Assembly: GCF_013347965.1 (NCBI RefSeq)
Contig: NZ_CP048810.1
Location: 3,719,501-3,783,500, forward strand
Source of the DNA: Pseudomonas bijieensis
GTDB taxonomy: Bacteria > Pseudomonadota > Gammaproteobacteria > Pseudomonadales > Pseudomonadaceae
DNA: 64,000 nucleotides
Direction of reading: 5' to 3'
Within the stretch, counting starts at the first letter, position 1, and each line of letters starts with the position of its first letter. Positions 9,360-17,169 of this stretch are shown here, in pieces. Made by a program: the position numbers and the translations under genes. The notes below the pieces were generated by a model. That model worked only from the letters and a program-made list of their open reading frames with translations, made no database searches and was not told the origin of the DNA.

Positions 9360-10826
9360 TCAGACCGCTTGAACGCGGCCCGCCCTGCTCGGTTGTGCGT
9401 CAACCGTGTCCTGCTCGACCGGCAGGATCAATTGATCGGGTACAGCGCTGTGCCACTTCTTGGCGGCGAGGTAATACAGCACCGCCGGGACCACCAGACC
9501 GATGATCCAGGAAATATCCACACCCCCCATCGCTCCCACCAGCGGACCGGTATAGAACTTGGTGGCAATGAACGGCAATTGAATCAGTACACCTACCGCA
9601 TAGATGCTGATACCGAGGGCGTTCCAGCGACCGTAGCGACCGTTCGGGTCAGCCAGTGCCGGCACGTCATAGCGCTCGCGAGTGATGCAGTAGTAGTCCA
9701 CCAGGTTGATCGCGCTCCACGGCGTAAAGAACGCCAGCAAGAACAGGATGAAGGACTTGAACGCACCGAGGAACGAGTGCTGGCCGAGCAGCGCGATCAG
9801 GGTCGCGGCGCCGACGATGACCAGCACGAAGACCAGGCGCTGCAAGCGCGTGACGTTCAGGTGCCCACGAAAACCGCTGATGATGGTGGCAATGCACATG
9901 AAGCTGCCGTAGGAGTTCAGCGTGGAGATGGTGACCTTGCCGAACGCGATGCTGAAGTACAGCAGCGCAGCGGTGGCGCCGGTCCCCCCCAGGCCAACGA
10001 TGTAGGCCACTTCGTGACCTGCGAACTGCCCGTTGGCCGAGGCGGCGGCAAACACGCCGAGAATCATCGCTACCTGCGCACCGATGACTGAACCGGCGCC
10101 TGCGGCAAAAAAGGTTTTCACCGAGGACGTCTTGCTCGGCAGGTAACGCGAATAGTCCGCCACGTAGGGGCCGAAGGCGATCTGCCAGGATGCCGCAAGC
10201 GACACCGCCAGCAGGAAGCTGCTCCAGCTGAAATGGCGGATTTGCAGGAGTGCGCCAACGTCTGTCTGGCTAATCAGGCGAGCGAACAGGTAAACAAAGG
10301 CAATCACGCCAAGGATGCTGGCGACACGACCAATGAAGTGAATCACCCGATAACCGAGCACCGTGACCAGCACGATGACACTGGCGAAAATGAGGATGCC
10401 GACACTGTCGCTGACGCCGAACAACTGGCCCAGCGCCTGGCCGGAAAGCACGGTTCCGGTTGCGGTGAAACCCAGGTACATCAGGCACACCAGCACGATC
10501 GGGATGGCCGCGCCGTAGACACCGAACTGCACCCGGCTGGAGATCATCTGCGGCAGGCCAAGCTTGGGTCCTTGTGCGGCATGCAACGCCATCACGCCAC
10601 CGCCGAGCAGTTGGCCGATCAGCAAACCGATCAACGACCAGAACACGTCACCGCCCAGCACCACCGCCAATGCGCCGGTGACAATGGCAGTGATTTGCAG
10701 GTTAGCCCCCATCCAGAGAGTGAACTGGCTCAACAACCGACCGTGCCGCTCCGCTTCCGGGATGTAGTCGATCGAGCGTTTCTCGATCAACGGCTTGCTG
10801 CTTGCGCGTGTGCTACTGACAGCCAT
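9360..10826 (-). CDS. hutT: NCS1-family permease of the hut locus, likely urocanate transporter
   Basis: A 488-residue integral membrane protein of the nucleobase-cation-symport-1 family (CodB-like). It has about twelve hydrophobic spans and the family pattern LSQFTLWMGANLQ near the N-terminus, then the later ASWQIAFGPYVADYSRYLP motif. It lies between hutU and hutX. In P. fluorescens hut loci a permease of this kind has been assigned to urocanate uptake (HutTu). I infer the same role here, but cytosine or another imidazole or pyrimidine cannot be excluded from sequence. No LysP-type amino-acid permease for histidine is found in this locus, unlike some relatives. Confidence 0.75.
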   Translation of the reverse strand: MAVSSTRASSKPLIEKRSIDYIPEAERHGRLLSQFTLWMGANLQITAIVTGALAVVLGGDVFWSLIGLLIGQLLGGGVMALHAAQGPKLGLPQMISSRVQFGVYGAAIPIVLVCLMYLGFTATGTVLSGQALGQLFGVSDSVGILIFASVIVLVTVLGYRVIHFIGRVASILGVIAFVYLFARLISQTDVGALLQIRHFSWSSFLLAVSLAASWQIAFGPYVADYSRYLPSKTSSVKTFFAAGAGSVIGAQVAMILGVFAAASANGQFAGHEVAYIVGLGGTGATAALLYFSIAFGKVTISTLNSYGSFMCIATIISGFRGHLNVTRLQRLVFVLVIVGAATLIALLGQHSFLGAFKSFILFLLAFFTPWSAINLVDYYCITRERYDVPALADPNGRYGRWNALGISIYAVGVLIQLPFIATKFYTGPLVGAMGGVDISWIIGLVVPAVLYYLAAKKWHSAVPDQLILPVEQDTVDAQPSRAGRVQAV

Positions 10827-10877
10827 GGTTCAACCTCTGGTGGATTGTTCTGGAATTCATTGGCGCTGCAATTTCCA

Positions 10878-10970
10878 TGTGGGAGCGAGCCTGCTCGCGA
10901 TTGCGATCTATCAGCCGACACCTGAATTGAATGTGCTGACGTCATCGCGAGCAGGCTCGCTCCTACAGGG
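10878..10970. repeat. REP inverted pair (REPIN)
   Basis: GTGGGAGCGAGCCTGCTCGC and its inverted copy (one mismatch, CTCCTACA) lie in the 153 bp gap between hutU and the permease gene. Confidence 0.9.
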
Positions 10971-10979
10971 GAATTTGCA

Positions 10980-12668
10980 TTATTTGCCGGTGATCATCGG
11001 CAGGTTCAGCCCCTGTTCTTTCGCGCAGTCGATAGCGATCTGGTAACCGGCATCGGCATGGCGCATCACCCCGGTACCCGGGTCGTTATGCAGCACACGA
11101 GCAATGCGCTCGGCCGCTTCGTCGGTACCGTCGCAGACGATCACCATGCCCGAATGCTGGGAGAAGCCCATGCCGACGCCGCCACCGTGGTGCAGCGAAA
11201 CCCAGGTCGCGCCGCTGGCGGTGTTGAGCAAGGCGTTGAGCAGCGGCCAGTCGGAGACCGCGTCGGAACCGTCCTGCATGGATTCGGTTTCACGGTTGGG
11301 GCTGGCCACGGAACCGGAGTCCAGGTGGTCGCGACCAATCACGATAGGGGCCGACAATTCGCCGCTGCGCACCATTTCGTTGAAGGCCAGGCCCAACTTG
11401 GCGCGCTGGCCCAGGCCAACCCAGCAGATACGTGCTGGCAAGCCCTGGAAGCTGATGCGCTCGCGGGCCATGTCCAGCCAGTTGTGCAGGTGGGCATCGT
11501 CGGGGATCAGTTCCTTGACCTTGGCGTCGGTCTTGTAGATGTCCTGCGGATCACCCGACAGCGCGGCCCAACGGAACGGGCCGATGCCACGGCAGAACAG
11601 CGGACGGATATACGCCGGTACGAAGCCAGGGAAATCGAAGGCATTTTCGACGCCTTCTTCCTGGGCCATCTGACGGATGTTGTTGCCGTAGTCGAAGGTC
11701 GGCACGCCCATTTTCTGGAAAGCCAGCATGGCTTTGACGTGGACGGCCATCGATTGCTTGGCGGCCTTCACCACGGCGGCGGGTTCGGTCTTGGCGCGGG
11801 CACGGTATTCGTCCCAGGTCCAGCCGGCCGGCAGGTAGCCGTTGAGTGGGTCGTGGGCGCTGGTCTGGTCGGTGACCATGTCCGGGCGCACGCCACGACG
11901 GACCATTTCCGGCAGGATTTCAGCGGCGTTCCCACACAGCGCGATGGAAATCGCCTTGCCTTCGGCGGTGTATTTCTCGATACGGGCCAGGGCGTCGTCG
12001 AGGTCTTTGGCCTGCTCGTCGACGTAACGGGTCTTGAGGCGGAAATCGATGCTGACCTGCTGGCATTCGATGTTCAGCGAGCAGGCACCGGCCAGGGTCG
12101 CGGCCAATGGTTGTGCGCCGCCCATGCCGCCCAGGCCGGCGGTGAGGACCCAACGGCCCTTGAGGTTGGAGTCGTAATGCTGGCGACCAGCCTCGACGAA
12201 GGTTTCGTAGGTGCCCTGGACGATGCCCTGGCTGCCGATGTAGATCCAGCTGCCGGCGGTCATCTGGCCGTACATGGCCAGGCCCTTGGCGTCGAGTTCG
12301 TTGAAGTGTTCCCAACTGGCCCAGTGCGGCACCAGGTTGGAGTTGGCGATCAGGACGCGAGGCGCATTGCTGTGGGTCTTGAACACGCCCACCGGCTTGC
12401 CGGATTGCACCAGCAGGGTTTCGTCGTCGTTCAGGTTGGTCAGGCTTTCGACGATCTTGTCGTAGCACTCCCAGTTGCGCGCCGCGCGGCCGATGCCACC
12501 GTAGACCACCAGTTCCTTGGGGTTCTCGGCCACTTCCGGGTCGAGGTTGTTCATCAACATACGCAGCGGCGCTTCAGTCAGCCAGCTTTTGGCGGTCAGC
12601 GTGTTACCGCGAGGCGCGCGGATTTCAACGTCACGGTATTTTTCGGGTTTGCGGGTAGCGTCGGTCAC
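10980..12668 (-). CDS. hutU: Urocanate hydratase HutU
   Basis: Second step of histidine use: urocanate plus water gives imidazolone propionate, using tightly bound NAD. The protein is 562 aa, the usual size. Visible motifs are the glycine-rich [12 protein letters not shown] (NAD contact), [17 protein letters not shown], which contains the conserved urocanase Cys, and the C-terminal [16 protein letters not shown]. Translation starts at a GTG at 12668, with GAGGAG well placed upstream. It is the first gene after a sigma-54 promoter with a HutC operator, and probably heads the long catabolic transcript. Confidence 0.97.
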   Translation of the reverse strand: MTDATRKPEKYRDVEIRAPRGNTLTAKSWLTEAPLRMLMNNLDPEVAENPKELVVYGGIGRAARNWECYDKIVESLTNLNDDETLLVQSGKPVGVFKTHSNAPRVLIANSNLVPHWASWEHFNELDAKGLAMYGQMTAGSWIYIGSQGIVQGTYETFVEAGRQHYDSNLKGRWVLTAGLGGMGGAQPLAATLAGACSLNIECQQVSIDFRLKTRYVDEQAKDLDDALARIEKYTAEGKAISIALCGNAAEILPEMVRRGVRPDMVTDQTSAHDPLNGYLPAGWTWDEYRARAKTEPAAVVKAAKQSMAVHVKAMLAFQKMGVPTFDYGNNIRQMAQEEGVENAFDFPGFVPAYIRPLFCRGIGPFRWAALSGDPQDIYKTDAKVKELIPDDAHLHNWLDMARERISFQGLPARICWVGLGQRAKLGLAFNEMVRSGELSAPIVIGRDHLDSGSVASPNRETESMQDGSDAVSDWPLLNALLNTASGATWVSLHHGGGVGMGFSQHSGMVIVCDGTDEAAERIARVLHNDPGTGVMRHADAGYQIAIDCAKEQGLNLPMITGK

Positions 12669-12770
12669 AGCAAAAACTCCTCAGCGATCAATCCAGACCA
12701 GCCCGGGCAGTGGGCAGCGATTTAGCGAACGTTGCGTTGAATATCGATGACTCATACGCATACGTCTTTA

Positions 12771-12784
12771 CTTGTATGTACAAG
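12771..12784. promoter_or_regulatory. HutC operator at the hutU promoter
   Basis: The 14 bp perfect inverted repeat CTTGTATGTACAAG contains TGTA-N2-TACA, the half-site arrangement expected for the GntR-type repressor HutC. It overlaps the predicted start point of the sigma-54 promoter just upstream. Confidence 0.8.
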
Positions 12785-12788
12785 CATA

Positions 12789-12804
12789 TGCAATCAAGCG
12801 GCCA
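12789..12804 (-). promoter_or_regulatory. Sigma-54 promoter of hutU
   Basis: On the minus strand the sequence TGGCCGCTTGATTGCA keeps GG and GC exactly ten bases apart, as needed for the -24/-12 elements. Transcription would start near 12778, inside the HutC operator. CbrB and NtrC control of hut genes in fluorescent pseudomonads fits this type of promoter. Confidence 0.75.
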
Positions 12805-12999
12805 ACTTGTTGGAGGCGGTGTTCAGGAACGGTCGGGGAATTGGCTGAAAGCCTTGTGACTTAAGGGCTGCTGAGCTGCATGAAATTTTTTAAGAGGGTT
12901 TTCGAGGGGAAAATCGGCGAGGCACAAAAGCGTGGTATTGCGCCACGCTGGGGCATTCGGTAACAAGTTGGTGCGTACAGAAACAGCAGGCTGGTACCT

Positions 13000-13110
13000 T
13001 GTGGCGAGGGGATTTATCTGTGGGAGCAAGGCTTGCCCGCGACGCAGGCGACTCGATTTTCTGGCAGACCGCATCGCCTGCATCGCGGGCAAGCCTTGCT
13101 CCCACAGGGT
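13000..13110. repeat. REP inverted pair (REPIN), composite
   Basis: The left arm carries GTGGCGAGGGGATTTATC and GTGGGAGCAAGGCTTGCCCG; the right arm inverts only the second part. With the hutU promoter region it fills the 458 bp gap between hutU and hutD. I see no gene in the remaining 12810-12999. Confidence 0.85.
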
Positions 13111-13126
13111 ACTCAAGAAGCTGAAA

Positions 13127-13696
13127 TTAGTGGGCAGTCAACTCGATCACGCAGCACTGGCCGTGGCTGGAGATGTCCAGCAGCCCGGTGTTACCGCTCA
13201 ATTGCAGGCAGTCGTAGAGGCCCAGGTTGATGGCGGACTCGCCAATCTTGATCGCCAATCCCGGGGCCGCGCTGAACACCAGCACCGTCCCTGCCTCGCT
13301 GAAAAACCGCTGTTGGCCCCCCATCCACTGCAACCGCGCGCGGTAACGCTGCGGTGCATAGATCAGGTTGAAGTCACGGATCGGTCCACCCAGCAACGTG
13401 CAAAAGACATGACTTTCGCCGCTGAACGCAAAGGGGTCCAGCGGATGCAATGGCCGCGTAACCTGGCCATCGACGTTCAGTGTCATGCCGTCACCCTGCA
13501 AGACGCTGATGATCCGCTCGTAACCGGTGAATGTAGAAAAACCGCCCGACTCAGCGATATCGGCAATCGACAGACGCCAGCCAAAACCCTCCAGGCCGGT
13601 TCCGGCATCGCGAGTGATTTCCTCGGTGCTGCCGCCGCCGTTTTTCCATGGCATGCGTGGATAATCCGCAGCGCGTAAAACCTTCAAGTCACTCAT
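13127..13696 (-). CDS. hutD: HutD/Ves family protein
   Basis: A 189-residue cupin-like protein of the HutD/Ves family, recognised by the opening R-x-x-DYPRMPWKNGGGSTEEI and by FCTLLGGPIRDFN. HutD is part of hut operons in pseudomonads. It has been proposed to act as a governor that limits over-expression of the operon, perhaps by binding a pathway intermediate, but no catalytic activity is established. Its start lies just upstream of the hutC stop (about four bases of overlap), so the two are co-transcribed and probably coupled. Confidence 0.92.
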   Translation of the reverse strand: MSDLKVLRAADYPRMPWKNGGGSTEEITRDAGTGLEGFGWRLSIADIAESGGFSTFTGYERIISVLQGDGMTLNVDGQVTRPLHPLDPFAFSGESHVFCTLLGGPIRDFNLIYAPQRYRARLQWMGGQQRFFSEAGTVLVFSAAPGLAIKIGESAINLGLYDCLQLSGNTGLLDISSHGQCCVIELTAH

Positions 13697-14442
13697 TTAT
13701 GAAACCGTCCTTCCAGACTATGACGCGAGCCCGGGTGGATCAGGCGTGCGGCGGTCACCGGCTGGCGTCCGGACCAGGTACGACGGCGGATCAACAGGCA
13801 CGGCTCGCCCCTTTCGATCTGCAGCAGCTTGCATTCGCTCGGCTCGGCCAGGATCGCCTCGACCACATGCTCGCCCTCGGTTAGCGGTGCGACCTGGTTC
13901 AGATAGGCGTAGGGCGTTTGTACGGTGAAATCCTGCTTGAGGTAGTCCGGCGCCACCAATGCGTTGACGAAACGGTCCTCGATTTGCACGGGAATGTCGT
14001 TCTCGAAATGCACGATCAGCGAATGGAAGACCTTCTGGCCTTCACGCATGTCCAGGGCCAGCGCACGCTCGGAACCGGCCGCCTCTTCTTCGAGGGTGAT
14101 GACCTTGCAGGTGTGGCGATGACCACGGGAGGCGATTTCGTCGGCGATGTTATGCACTTCGAACAGCGCGGACTGGCTCTTGGGCTCGGCCACGAACGTG
14201 CCGACGCCCTGCATGCGCACCAACAGGCCATCAGCGGTCATTTCCCGCAGGGCACGGTTGATGGTCATGCGGCTGAAACCCAACTGGCTGACCAGTTCGC
14301 TTTCCGACGGCACACGGTAGTGCGGTGGCCAGTTTCCACTGTCGATCTGCTGGGTGATCATCTGTTTGACGCGGGCGTACAAGGGCGCCGGACTGTCACC
14401 CATGTTTGCGGCCAGCGGCGGTTTGGCAGGCGGAGTCGGCAC
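13693..14442 (-). CDS. hutC: Histidine utilisation repressor HutC (GntR family)
   Basis: A DNA-binding repressor released by urocanate. I choose the GTG start at 14442 (249 aa), because AGGGA lies six bases before it and the length matches known HutC. A longer open frame to 14532 would run into the operator. The winged-helix domain covers residues 15-80 (LYARVKQMITQQI, PSESELVSQLGFSRMTINRA). The UTRA ligand domain follows, ending GEPCLLIRRRTWSGRQPVT. Sequences matching its expected operator are found at the hutC/hutF gap and before hutU, so it controls itself, hutF and the main operon. Confidence 0.95.
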   Translation of the reverse strand: MPTPPAKPPLAANMGDSPAPLYARVKQMITQQIDSGNWPPHYRVPSESELVSQLGFSRMTINRALREMTADGLLVRMQGVGTFVAEPKSQSALFEVHNIADEIASRGHRHTCKVITLEEEAAGSERALALDMREGQKVFHSLIVHFENDIPVQIEDRFVNALVAPDYLKQDFTVQTPYAYLNQVAPLTEGEHVVEAILAEPSECKLLQIERGEPCLLIRRRTWSGRQPVTAARLIHPGSRHSLEGRFHK

Positions 14443-14506
14443 GGCGGTTCCCTGTTCTGCGGATAAGGTTGCTAGCTTGCCGGAGTTTACCGGCCAGGCA
14501 AACGTC

Positions 14507-14522
14507 TGTATATGTATATACA
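14507..14522. promoter_or_regulatory. HutC-type operator between hutC and hutF
   Basis: TGTATATGTATATACA carries TGTATA and TATACA arms around a TGTA centre. It lies 25-40 bp before the hutF start and about 65 bp before the hutC start. The double arrangement of TGTA/TACA half-sites differs from the simpler site at hutU. Confidence 0.7.
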
Positions 14523-14546
14523 AATTACGCACAATGAGGTTGAACC

Positions 14547-15911
14547 ATGTCCGCCTTCTTTGCCGAACGCGCGCTGCTGCCTAATGGATGGGCCAATGAT
14601 GTACGTCTTGAGGTCGACGCCGAGGGCGTGCTGACCCATATCCAGGCCGGCTCCCATGCAGACGGTGCCGAACGGCTGGGTGGTCCGCTGTTGCCGGGCA
14701 TGCCAAACCTGCACTCCCACGCCTTCCAACGGGCCATGGCCGGGCTGGCGGAAGTGGCCGGCAATCCCAACGACAGTTTCTGGACTTGGCGCGACTTGAT
14801 GTATCGCCTCGTCGGAAAAATCAGCCCCGATCAACTCGGCATCATCGCCCGCCAGCTGTACATCGAAATGCTCAAGGCCGGCTACACCTCGGTCGCCGAA
14901 TTCCACTATGTGCACCACGACACCGACGGCACGCCCTACGCCGACCCGGCGGAGCTGGCCTTGCGCGTCAGCCACGCCGCCAGCGCCGCCGGCATAGGCC
15001 TGACGCTGCTGCCGGTGCTCTACAGTCATTCCGGTTTTGGCGGCCAGGCGCCCAATGATGGGCAGCGTCGGTTCATCAACAGCAGCGAAAACTACTTGAA
15101 GCTTCAGTCACGCTTGCAGCCGGTCCTGGCCGGACAACCGTCCCAGACCCTGGGTTTGTGCTTCCACTCGTTGCGCGCCGTGACACCCGGGCAGATCCAG
15201 GATGTGCTGGCCGCCAGCGACCGTGAGTGCCCGGTGCATATCCACATCGCCGAGCAGCAGAAAGAAGTCGACGACTGCCTGAGCTGGAGCGGCGCCCGCC
15301 CGCTGCAATGGCTGTACGAAAACACCGAAGTCGACCAACGCTGGTGCCTGGTCCACGCCACCCATGCCAACGCCGAGGAAGTCAGCCTCATGGCCAAGAG
15401 TCGGGCGATTGCCGGCCTGTGCCTGACCACCGAAGCCAACCTGGGGGACGGGATTTTCCCCGCCGTGGATTTCCTCGCCCAGGGTGGGCGCCTGGGTATC
15501 GGTTCCGACAGTCATGTGTCGTTGAGCGTGGTGGAAGAACTGCGCTGGCTGGAATACGGCCAGCGCCTGCGGGACCAACGGCGTAACCGTTTGTATCGCG
15601 CGGATCAGCCGATGGTCGGCCGCACGCTGTTTGACGCGGCGCTGGAAGGCGGTGCCCAGGCCCTGGGGCAACCGGTGGGCGCCCTGGCAATCGGCAAGCG
15701 CGCCGACTGGCTGGTGCTCGATGGCAACGACCCGTACCTGGCCACGACCCAGGGCGACGGGATCCTCAATCGCTGGCTGTTTGCCGGCGGGGATCGTCAG
15801 GTGCGCGATGTGATGGTCGGCGGCCAATGGGTAGTGCGCGATGGGCGTCATGCCGGCGAAGAGGAAAGCGCCCGGGCGTTTACCCAGGTGCTGCGCGAAC
15901 TGCTGGGCTAA
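14547..15911 (+). CDS. hutF: Formimidoylglutamate deiminase HutF
   Basis: Fourth step of the five-step route: N-formimino-glutamate is converted to N-formylglutamate with release of ammonia. It is a 454-residue metal-dependent amidohydrolase. The opening metal pair is NLHSHAFQRAM. The later ligands are the His of VHIHIAEQ, the His in LVHATHAN, and the Asp of IGSDSHVSLS. A GAGG precedes the ATG. It is the only hut gene on the plus strand and shares a divergent control region with hutC, so HutC probably represses both directions. Confidence 0.95.
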   Translation: MSAFFAERALLPNGWANDVRLEVDAEGVLTHIQAGSHADGAERLGGPLLPGMPNLHSHAFQRAMAGLAEVAGNPNDSFWTWRDLMYRLVGKISPDQLGIIARQLYIEMLKAGYTSVAEFHYVHHDTDGTPYADPAELALRVSHAASAAGIGLTLLPVLYSHSGFGGQAPNDGQRRFINSSENYLKLQSRLQPVLAGQPSQTLGLCFHSLRAVTPGQIQDVLAASDRECPVHIHIAEQQKEVDDCLSWSGARPLQWLYENTEVDQRWCLVHATHANAEEVSLMAKSRAIAGLCLTTEANLGDGIFPAVDFLAQGGRLGIGSDSHVSLSVVEELRWLEYGQRLRDQRRNRLYRADQPMVGRTLFDAALEGGAQALGQPVGALAIGKRADWLVLDGNDPYLATTQGDGILNRWLFAGGDRQVRDVMVGGQWVVRDGRHAGEEESARAFTQVLRELLG

Positions 15912-15924
15912 CGCGGATAAAAAT

Positions 15925-16011
15925 GTGGGAGCGGGCTTGCTCGCGAATGCGGTGTGACAGCCGACATCTATGTGTCTGATACACCGTATTCGCGAGCAAG
16001 CCCGCTCCCAT
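15925..16011. repeat. REP inverted pair (REPIN), GGGCTTGCTCGCGAA type
   Basis: GTGGGAGCGGGCTTGCTCGC and its inverted copy are separated by about 45 bp in the gap between the converging hutF and lipocalin genes. Confidence 0.9.
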
Positions 16012-16029
16012 TGTGGTCCCAGGCGTCGA

Positions 16030-16599
16030 TCAATCCGAAGTCTTGGCCATCTGCCGATCCGACGCTCGCCAGATCAACCGTGTCGTGTCGTAGCCCTGCT
16101 GGCGCGCGATGCTCAGCAGTTCCTCGCGCACGACGCTATTGACGGTCGGCGTACGGGACAGCAGCCACATGTAGCGACGGCTCGGGTCGCCAACGATAGC
16201 GGTCTTATAGTCATCGCTGACGTACAACACCCAGTATTGCCCTTTCGCCACGCCCGGCACGATCCGCGAAAACCAGTTGTCGAATTCGACCCAGAGCTTG
16301 TCGGTCTTGCCCGGCACCTGGGGCGTGGCGGTGCCCCTGGCTTCTTCCCACTGCCAGTCCGAGGTCAGGCAGCGATTGAGCACACCCATGTTGCCGTCTG
16401 GCTTGAGGGTGTAGTGAGCTTCCGATTGCGCGCAATTGCGCTGGAAATACATGGGCAGGCGGGCCAACTCATACCAGGTCCCTTGGTAACGCTTGAGATT
16501 GACGCTGTTGACCGTCTTGGGTGCCAACGGATCTTCGCCAGAAGTGGCACAGCCAGCCAAAACCAGGCCAGCCAAAAGCACAAAAACTAACCGCATCAT
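16030..16599 (-). CDS. blc: Outer-membrane lipocalin Blc-type lipoprotein
   Basis: A 189-residue lipoprotein. The signal peptide ends in the lipobox LAGC (Cys near residue 17), which is lipidated and anchored. The body is a bacterial lipocalin: the GTWYELARLP motif marks the first beta strand, NRCL follows, and the last strands carry the conserved Arg of LSRTP. Members bind lipids or other hydrophobic molecules at the outer membrane and respond to envelope stress. The next gene in the same direction, a second small lipoprotein, starts 286 bp upstream (16885). Confidence 0.88.
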   Translation of the reverse strand: MMRLVFVLLAGLVLAGCATSGEDPLAPKTVNSVNLKRYQGTWYELARLPMYFQRNCAQSEAHYTLKPDGNMGVLNRCLTSDWQWEEARGTATPQVPGKTDKLWVEFDNWFSRIVPGVAKGQYWVLYVSDDYKTAIVGDPSRRYMWLLSRTPTVNSVVREELLSIARQQGYDTTRLIWRASDRQMAKTSD

Positions 16600-16630
16600 T
16601 ATTTTTCTCCCGTGGGCCCATGGCCCCGGT

Positions 16631-16885
16631 TTACTTCAGGCCTTGGCCGGAAAACATCAACACTTTGTCACCGGCGTACTGCACGCTGATAAAGCTTTTC
16701 TGGTCGCCCCAGGTGCAGCTGGACATGCCGAGCGCGCCTGAACAATCGGTCGGTTTCCCCAGCAACGTTTCGACTTCGGACTTGGGCATGCCAGCCGACA
16801 GTTTCGAGTAGTTTTCCTGGTTGACCTTGCTGCATGCGGTCAACACGACGCACATAAACAGCAGGGCGATAGATCGCAGCGACAT
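16631..16885 (-). CDS. Small outer-membrane-assembly-like lipoprotein (SmpA/BamE-like fold)
   Basis: An 84-residue lipoprotein with a lipobox LTAC at about residues 15-18. After the Cys comes a segment with NYSKLSAGMPKSEVETLLGKP, the pattern of the SmpA/OmlA and DUF3862 beta-lactamase-inhibitor-like domains (G-M-x-x-x-E-V-x-x-L-G-P). The protein ends with a short beta-rich tail. I cannot assign a function. It lies 31 bp upstream of the lipocalin gene on the same strand, so the two may form an envelope operon. Confidence 0.75.
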   Translation of the reverse strand: MSLRSIALLFMCVVLTACSKVNQENYSKLSAGMPKSEVETLLGKPTDCSGALGMSSCTWGDQKSFISVQYAGDKVLMFSGQGLK

Positions 16886-17169
16886 GGTGTAACTCCTGAA
16901 GCGGAAGGGAGGTGGCAGGGTGCCAACCTGATCCTTAGAAGAGAAAACCCCTATCTGGTTCCCTGACGCCCCCAGTATTTATTGGCTGTACAGAGGTGTT
17001 TCATCGGTGAATCAATCGATTTGTGACAGCGTCGTACCTTTCGTCGGGATTGGGCCCTTGACGCCTGATGGGCCGGGCTTTTGCGCCGATAAAAAGTAAC
17101 GGCGCAAAATCCTGCGTTATGGCAAATTGACAGCCCGTCCTGACTCATCCCCCCGCGGTAGTGTTATTA

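Noticed and set aside
12823..13116. Open frames of about 70-97 codons on the minus strand between hutD and hutU
   Set aside because: They run through REP sequence, start without ribosome sites, and resemble nothing; the region is explained by the promoter and the REP pair.
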